Notes under the pieces: model-generated | Database searches by the model: none | The model's input: only the letters and a program-made list of their open reading frames with translations | Told to the model about the DNA's origin: nothing | Shown: in pieces, positions 53,701 through 62,700 of the stretch | Numbering within the stretch: position 1 is the first letter of the stretch | Layout: each line of letters opens with the position of its first letter | Made by a program: the position numbers and the translations under genes | Assembly (NCBI GenBank): GCA_012934845.2 | Contig: WNNJ02003418.1 | Location: 57,657-121,656, forward strand | From: Pomphorhynchus laevis | Taxonomy: Eukaryota; Acanthocephala; Palaeacanthocephala; Echinorhynchida; Pomphorhynchidae | Direction: 5' to 3' | Length of the DNA: 64,000 nucleotides

Positions 53701-56700
53701 AATACGCTGCTAGTATTTTTCTATCAAAAATATTAATTTCATAAAACAAGGGTGTTACTAAATTAATCTTTAAGTAAAAATGCTGATCTATCTGTTTTCG
53801 TCACCGTCCCTAAATTCAAAACAGAAAATAAATAAAATTTTAATTATATTTTTTATTAATTTAATTGTAATTCGTTAGTTAATTAAATAAAATTGCTAGA
53901 AATAGTAAGAAGCATGATTAGAAAAATAAATGCGAACACATTATTCAAATGCGTAAATAAGTGGTGAAGTAATTGAACGCTGAATATTAAAACTTACAAT
54001 TGAGCTATTGATTTCTTACTAGTTACAATTATCAAAGAACGAAATAAGTTTCATTTTCTTGAAATAAACGGGCAAGTATAAGAGATAAGTTTTGATAATA
54101 TTATGTTAGAAGTAGATCTAATATGTAGAGTGAAATTATGAAAGTTGAATTGACTGAAGAGGGTTGAAAACATACGGAATGTGTTTCAGACATATCCAAT
54201 CGAAAAGATACATAATTAATTTTAACATTAATTACAGATAAAGTTATAACTTCTTATAAATCCTTTAGGTGTCATATAAAGATCACGTTACAACAGGAGC
54301 TTATAAGCCTTAATCGTAATTTATAAGCCGAGAAGATCGCCGGTCAGCTGCTGGCATATATTTATGATATGACAATATGCATATTCTTTGAACGATCTTT
54401 TAACTTTGTCCTAAAACAAACCTTTGTTGTTTTAGATACGTATATAACTGATAAAATGCCATAACATTTTCTCGGTCTTCAGCTTGTATTTGTTTAAAAT
54501 ATTTTAGGCAATCGTTTCGAATCTTCATGTTTAACTCATTAACTGTTCGTGCTCCGGATTTTTGCCAATTTACTAATGGAATCCACAAGGTACTCAAAGA
54601 TGGTACACTTAAAAATACAAAAATGAATTTGTACATATTACTTTAAATTTAATTAAACAAACCTTTGTAGTATTCGGGTTATATCTACTTTAAGAGATCG
54701 CAATAGAAAATCAATATTTACGGTTATTTGACATTTATGCTAAAATTTTAAAAATAATTGTAAAAGAAGTGATAATACAGACCTATATGTATGCACTAAT
54801 ACTATATATGCACTAAATATATATACTTTATATATATTTAATATTGTAGCTTAATTAACAAAATAAATTTATTAATTTTTATCTCTCTAACTTCTGTTAA
54901 TATAAATCAAAAATATTTATAGAAAAGTTTACATCATTTAATTTCCTGTATTTCATTTCAAATATTTCATTCTAAAATTCAAAATAAATACTTTAAATTT
55001 TTAAAGATAAGATTTTTAATTTATAACTCAGATCATATAACTGAGTCTACGTATTTTATACGATATATACATAAAAATAAAGATAGACAATAAATAATTA
55101 TTTAAGATTTTATACAATTTAACTTTTATCAAAGTTAAAATTTAAAATTGAAATTTAGAAAGTCAATTTTTATGAGCAGTGATGCAAATCTTAGAGCGCT
55201 CGTTGCATCTATGGGGGACGTAAATATGGCTGTAGAACGTATGAGAGTTAATTATAATTTTCTGTCTTTTATTAATAAAATGCTAATAGTCAACAAAATT
55301 CCATCACCGATTTATATCAAGTTAAAATATAAATTGAAATTTAAAAAAGTCATTTTTATGAATTGGCTTTACTCTCTCCACTAATTTAAATCAGCTAACT
55401 GAGTCTACGTATTTAATATAATTATAAAAAACATAATAATGCTAAATCAAAAAGTTATAATTAAATAATAAAATAAATAACTGTTTTTAGATTTTCTATA
55501 ATTTATATCAAGTTAAAATAATAAAAAATTGAAATTTAAAATAAAACTCATTTTTATGAATTGACTAACAAATAACAGACGTTGTATCAGAATAAGAATT
55601 AGAGGTCATCAGGAGGAACTGCTATGCTATCAGGTTTCGGCCCCTAACTCCTCTACCCAACATAGCAGCGGGGCCAAATACATGCTAATGATGTATTTCC
55701 TCAGAAATAACTATCTAGTATCTTTTTCTAATGCAAAGTATATTATTTATTATCCATCCATAAAATTTTAATATAAAAATTAAAATTTTAGATTTTCTAA
55801 AATTTAAATCAAGTTAAAATAAAAAATTGAAATTAAAAAAGTCATTTTTATGAATTGACTAATAAATCAGAATAAGGTTTTATCAGAATAACATAAGGTT
55901 GTATCGGAATAACGTTATAGGTTATGAATTAAATAATAACAGACGATGTAGAAGAATAAGAATTAGAGGACATTATGAGGAACTGCTACGTTATCATGTT
56001 TCTGCCCCTATTCCTCGACTCAACATAGCGGCGAGGCCAAATACGCGCTAATGACGTATTTCCTTCGATGAAATTTGATTTTTTATTGTAACTTATTATA
56101 ATACAAAAAGATTTTTGTTTATTATTAAAAACTGTACTTAATAGTTTAAATTTATTTTAACTTTATATTGTAAATTGAATATATTAAAAATATTTGATTG
56201 ATTTATAATTCTCCATTATAAAAAAAGAAAAAAATCATTAAACTGAAGCTTGAAGTTTGATGAAAGTTAATTTTAAGAAAATTAATTACAGTTTAAATAT
56301 TAAGAAAGTTTAAATATAAAATTTGAAATATCGTAAAGGATATTTTCAACTGGTTCACTATTGTTACTGTTTAATTATTTATTGTTCATTTTGCAATAAT
56401 TTAGAATAAATAGAAACATACATTCGGTGTAATGAGCGCGATAAATTGATTTATTTTGTCGTTGAAAGCATTCATCGAGTTGAAGAGTGAATTATACAAT
56501 TTGGCGTGGTTAAATGATTCGCTCAGCTCTCCAATTCGATCAGTAATCCAAAACCACACCTTTTAAATTCGAAATAAAATTCAATATCTACACGTTAAAT
56601 CTTTATACCTCGTCTGATTTAGAAAAGTTGATATATTTAAGAATCTTTGGAATATTCGATTTGTTGGAAATGTTTGTTAAAACGCTGATTCGTTCATTAG

Positions 56701-59700
56701 TCAGTGAAGGATTTAATAGCAACAATACAATATATTTCTTTAGCTAAATCGAACATGTAAAATTTGTAAATTAAACTTGCTAAATATCTTAAAAAATTTA
56801 ATAAGAAAGTTAATTACAAAAAGTAGTATTTATATTTATATAAAATTTGAAATATCATAAAGGATATTTTCAACTCGTTTACTATTGTCAATGTATAATT
56901 ATTTAGAACATCGAAATATAAAAATTCAAAAATTAAACATTAAGGTAATTTGGTTGCAGTTAAATATTTTTCTGTAATTTAAAAATAGACAAAATTTAAC
57001 ATTCAAAATTTAAGAATTTATTGCTACAAAATACGATTTAAGCGTTTAAGAGCTTATTAAATGAATTTATATGTAATATTAACTCAACTAAAGATATATA
57101 TGACGTAAGAGTGTATTGAAAAATCGATTTTGATTTACATTTAGAAAATGAGAGATAAAAATGCGGGTGTTTCTAATAAAAAAAAATTTGTTGTAAAATT
57201 AACTGTAAAGATTGTAACAGTTTATTGAATTATAAACTACTAGTCATTATGATTCCATATGGAGCAATTAACAATTGATGTTGATACATAAACGATAAAA
57301 AAATATAAACAGAAAATTTATATTCTGAGATGGATTGAAAACATATATTTAAATGAGAAAACTACACGTTCTAAAGCATGTTCTAACTAGTAATAAAGTT
57401 AATATAAACTTTAATTATATTAATTATTTTGAAATCACGAATAATTACAAAAACATCAATATACATAGTTTAACTTTTTAAGCAGTGACCCACAAATCCG
57501 ATCAGCTAACTGAGTCTACGTATAACTGAGTCTATCTACAAATGAAAAAATTAAATAATAAATAATTAAATAATTATTAATTAATAATATTATTAATATT
57601 ATTGATAATTAATTAATTATTATGTAAGATTTTATATAATTTTGGTCTATAGTTTATTTTAATATCTAATATTTGAATATTTGATTTTTAATATTTAAAT
57701 TTATTATTATTTTTATATATAAATCGGAATTTTCATGAAATGAGTAATAGATAACGCAGGATATATTAAAAGAGATAAGGCGCCATCAGGCAAAACTTCC
57801 ATGTTATTAGGTTTTTGCTCTTGTCCCTCAACCCTAAATCACAGCATGGCCAAATACATCCTAATGATTAGGGTGGCACACGTTGTTTAATTTTGTACAT
57901 TAATTTTCGCACAGCATTAAGACAAATGTAAAATACACATTTTGCATTGTGAATTTTATGCTTTATGGAATCGTTGTAAGGTTTAAAAGATTAAATTTTT
58001 GAATCATTTCAGGATAAGATAAAAAGATAAGAATTTTTAATCGAAATATAATTTGTTTTATATCAATTATTTTTACAAATGTTAAAATATTTTATTTTAG
58101 AAATAAAATTATTTCTAAAAATGTTAAAAATATTTGTTATACCCAAATATTAGTACATATCGTTTTTATTATTTTAAGATTAAGACAGATTACATACAAT
58201 ATGAATATATTGAATTTTCTATCTAAATATAAATGTTGAAATCGCAATTGTAGCTCGATATTCGAATAAATTAGCTCATAATTCCGCAAAATATGAATAA
58301 ATGAATATTTATCGTACTTTATAAACTTAAAATTTTTGCAAAGCTCATATTAAGAAGATTATTAATCGGAGTAATAAATTTATTATTTGTAATTATTTAT
58401 TATAATTTAACATTTGATTATTTATTTGCTCATTTATCAATTATTTATTTATCTATTTAAAATTATTTACATATTATTTTGAATCATAATATAATAATTA
58501 TAATTTTTATTATAATTTTAATCGAAATAAATTTTAATCGACATAAAATTTGTGACAAAATGATAGAATTTTGAAGTAGTTCATTGCAATCTGAAACTTT
58601 AATTCGGCAAAATGAATAATTAATTTGAAGTAGGACAAATGCGCCGTCTATTTTTAAAGCACTAGTAATGTGCTAGTATTTTTCTTCATGTTAGTAGAAT
58701 ACAAATCAAATCCAAATTTGCAAAGTAAAAATTAAATAAAAATGTTATCGTTTAATATTTTGAAGCTAAAATTTATCATTAAAAGCGATTTTAGTAGATA
58801 ATTTGGTTTCGATTTCATCGAAAACAAAAATATTATTTTTTATCAAAATATAAAATTCCAACAAATGCAAATATTAATTATTATTTACTCTAATTATTAT
58901 TCTGATACAACGTCTGTTATTTATTACTCAATTCATAAAAATGACGTTTATTTTAAATTTCATTTTTTTAACTTGATTTAAATTATAGAAAATTTAAATT
59001 ATAGAAAATCTAAAAGCAATTATTAATTTTATTATTTAATTATTAAATTTTGATTTAGCATTATTATGTTTTGTTTATTTTATAATTATATTAAATACGT
59101 AGACTCAGTTAGCTGATTTAATTCCCAAGTAAGCCAATGTTTTGGGGTTTGAGGTACAAAATAGTTTGAAGTAAAGCATTGAATTGAACTTAGATTCAAT
59201 GCAAATGAATCAAACATGATTCAATGGCTCAGAACCCTGACACTCTAACCAAAGGCCTTTTAATCACTAAGAAGCATTTGAGGAAGTGATACACTGGATA
59301 CCGAATTCATTCGACCTGCCCGGCTGCAACGCTGGAGAATTCCTAGATATAATAGCGAAATGCTCCATAGACTTTAAAAGCGACAAGCCATATTACGATC
59401 CTTGCAACAGGTGACGGTCATGTGTCAACACATCCTACAGAGAATTGCAACTAGAAAAATAAGCCTCGTTAGAAAATCATTGGAGAGGAGAATCAAACTG
59501 TGGAAGATGAATCGACGTGAAGAGCTGATGAATGAAGCACGATGCATTCAGGCAATGAAATTGGCCTCGCAGGATACTATTAAAAACCAAAAGAAAATTG
59601 CTGCCACCAAAAGAATCATAAGTTTTGTGAAAAATGGGCGAATCGCAACAGCATCAAGATATCTAGTCGGACCGCCCGGCGGTATTCTTTCGATTGACCC

Positions 59701-62700
59701 GATGCTCAAAGAGAGATCCGTAAAAATATTCTCCATGGGCTGCACCCAAGCGCTGAACCAGCAGATCCTGCATACGTATTGAAGAGTACCCTACATGTCG
59801 CCAAGGAACATCATGACGTAAGATTCTATTCCTTCCAACCCCAAGATATAACAGCAACATCGAGACAAATGACAGGATCGGCAAGTCCTACCGGAGTAGA
59901 CATGAAGGCCTGGCACAAGTTCTTAACAGCACACGGGAAAGCATCTGAGAAATTAACCAAATCAATATGCGACTTCACAATCAAAATCACCACTGAAGAA
60001 GTCTACTCTCGCAGATTGAGATCATACACAGCATGTCGTTTGATTCCGTTAGATAAGAGGCCTGGAGTCAGACCGATTGCCATAGGTGAAGCCCTTCGAA
60101 TAATAATTGAACGCGTAATTCTCACAGGATCTCCGGCGATCTACTCTCGGTGTGCGGAAACACTTAATTGTACGTCGGTCAGAAATGCGGGACAGAAATT
60201 GCTGTGCACTCGATCCGAAAAGCATTCATGCAGCGTGATGATATGAATATCCTCTTAATCGATGCTGAAAACACATTTAATAACATAAACAGAAAGTTGG
60301 CGCTGGCAAACAAAAAATATACATGCCGCGCAATAGTTAAAATCCTACTGAACACCTACTGGAAACCCAACGAACTATTAATTGGTGGAGAAACGTTAAG
60401 ATCCGATGAGGGATTCACCCAGGGTAACCCCCTATCAATGGACGACGTTGCCTTAGTCACCCTGCCACTAATTACGAGACTACACAACGTTTCGAAGGGG
60501 ACATCTAAAAATGTTACGTGGACGACTGCGCCTGTGTAGGAACGATAACTGATCTCGAAGCGACACGGGAAGAGATAATTCGAATTGGTCTAAAATTCAG
60601 CTTTCATATCAATCCCTCCAAATGCGTACTCCTAATCAAAAATGAATCGAGACTGGATAAAATTTCTGCGACGAGACTAAAGGACATCACAATCAAATCG
60701 GATGGTGCGAATTATTTGAGAAGCTTCATCGGATCAAAGGAATATATGAAGATAAAATGCGAAGAGGCGATCTTGATGCAATGAACACTCACGACTTCAT
60801 GAAATCACAAATCACGAAGCATTTGCGTCATACTTACTCTTGGTCAAAGCGCTACAACTTAAGTTCACGTATATAAAACGAACTTGTGAGACACAGGACT
60901 CCTTGTATGAGCCTCTACGCGTAGCTACTTTTCAAACGCAGACTGCCTAATATGATGCATTATCAAGTTGGAAGTGAACATATTGAAAAAACAATCTCGA
61001 TGCCTAGAAAACATAGAGGACTGAACATAATAGACCCCTGTCGAGGTGCTGCACAAGAATACAATTAAAGCCGGCAATTAAGTCAGGAAATTAAAGCCGA
61101 TAAACAAAACAGGATCCACCATGTAAGAGATGATTTGAAATCCGCCTCCGACGAACTTTTGACGATTATCGAAAACGCAAGTAAAATCGGCTCTTCAGTT
61201 TTGCTTGACACAACAAACTTAGACAATAAATTATTTCTGAACACGAACGAATTCAGGGATGCCCTTGCTGTCAGATACAACTGGAAAAATCAATCCGAAC
61301 CCTCTTAATGCAATTGTGGTCAAGATTTTGATATCCCGCATGTACTTTCGTGCAAATCAGCAGGTCATACTTTCATACGACACAATGCAGTGACAATTGA
61401 GATGGGGAACATGCTACGGGAAACATGTCATGATGTTCAATTAGAAGCACGACTCACGCCGATTCCCGCTAATGTCATCTTAGAAAAGAGAACGACCACA
61501 CGAGATAGAGATGCACACTCGGATATCAAATGTACAGGATTGTTTGGACATATTACAAACCGGTCCTACATGGACATATGCATATACAATACTTTGGCTC
61601 CGTCTTATGCTCACGATCGTATGTCAGATCCATTCCAATACCATGAATCGAGGAAAATCAATAAATACGCTGAAAGAATCACTAAAGTAGAAAACGCGTC
61701 ATTTCATCCGATAATAATTACGACCACTTGTGTTATTGGGAAAGCAGCCGATATTGTATTTAGAAAGATCGCAACCATAATGTCACTGAAAAGAAAGACA
61801 TCGTATTCAGATTGCATAACTAAGATTCGTTGTAAAATATCAACAACGATCGCTAAGTGTGTGTCAATGACACTGCGAGCTAAAAGAAGAACATTCCCTA
61901 GAAAAGATCAACAGACCGGCAAAGATCCCAAGTAATACTGACAATCATCAGTTCCTTCGCTAGGATGTTGATAAACTGTGATTTGTGATGATAATTTGTA
62001 ACTGTGAAGAAACCATAAACAGTATGTATATTTGAAATGGGTTGAATTTTTTGCTGTATGCTGTTTTGTAATAAATATTGTATAATTTATATTAAATAAT
62101 AAATAATTTAATAATAAAAATAAAGTTAAAATAAAATAGCTTTAAAATAAAAGTCAATTTTAATGAATTGGCTAATAATCAACAGACGATGCATCAAAAT
62201 AAGAATTAGATGTCATCAGGAAAAACTGGTATGTTATCACGCTTTGGTCCATTTTCTTACGCTTTAACTTTTCGAAAAGTTCAAAAATAAACATGTTGTT
62301 TCCCACATGTTTTTGAAACGTAAATAAATAAAGGTTTTGTTAAGAAAGAAAACATGTAGGAAACAGCAACTACACTGCAAATCATAAATAGTAGAATCAA
62401 AAATGGAATACGCTATTTGGCTGTACGCTGACAAACACAATACCTCTGACTTCAACGACATATCTACACCCAAAACAAAACAAAACGAACATTAAAGCAA
62501 TTGATGTGTATTTTGTAAAGGTGAACTTTTCGCGCAATAGCAAATAGTAATTTGTGATAATAGTAATCAAAATACGTAAATATTTAATTGCTATATTTTA
62601 TAACTATTATTTAGCAAACCACGCTAAGAAACTTTAGTGATTACCAAATCCGGCACAATTCTACTATTAGAAGCAAATTGATACCACGCCAATTTACGGT

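Noticed and set aside
55604-55640. Canonical hammerhead in the PLE modules (minus strand GUC, GAAAC and CTGATGA words)
   Set aside because: The words occur in the order GUC, GAAAC, CUGAUGA with no GAAA after the CUGAUGA, so the hammerhead topology cannot form.
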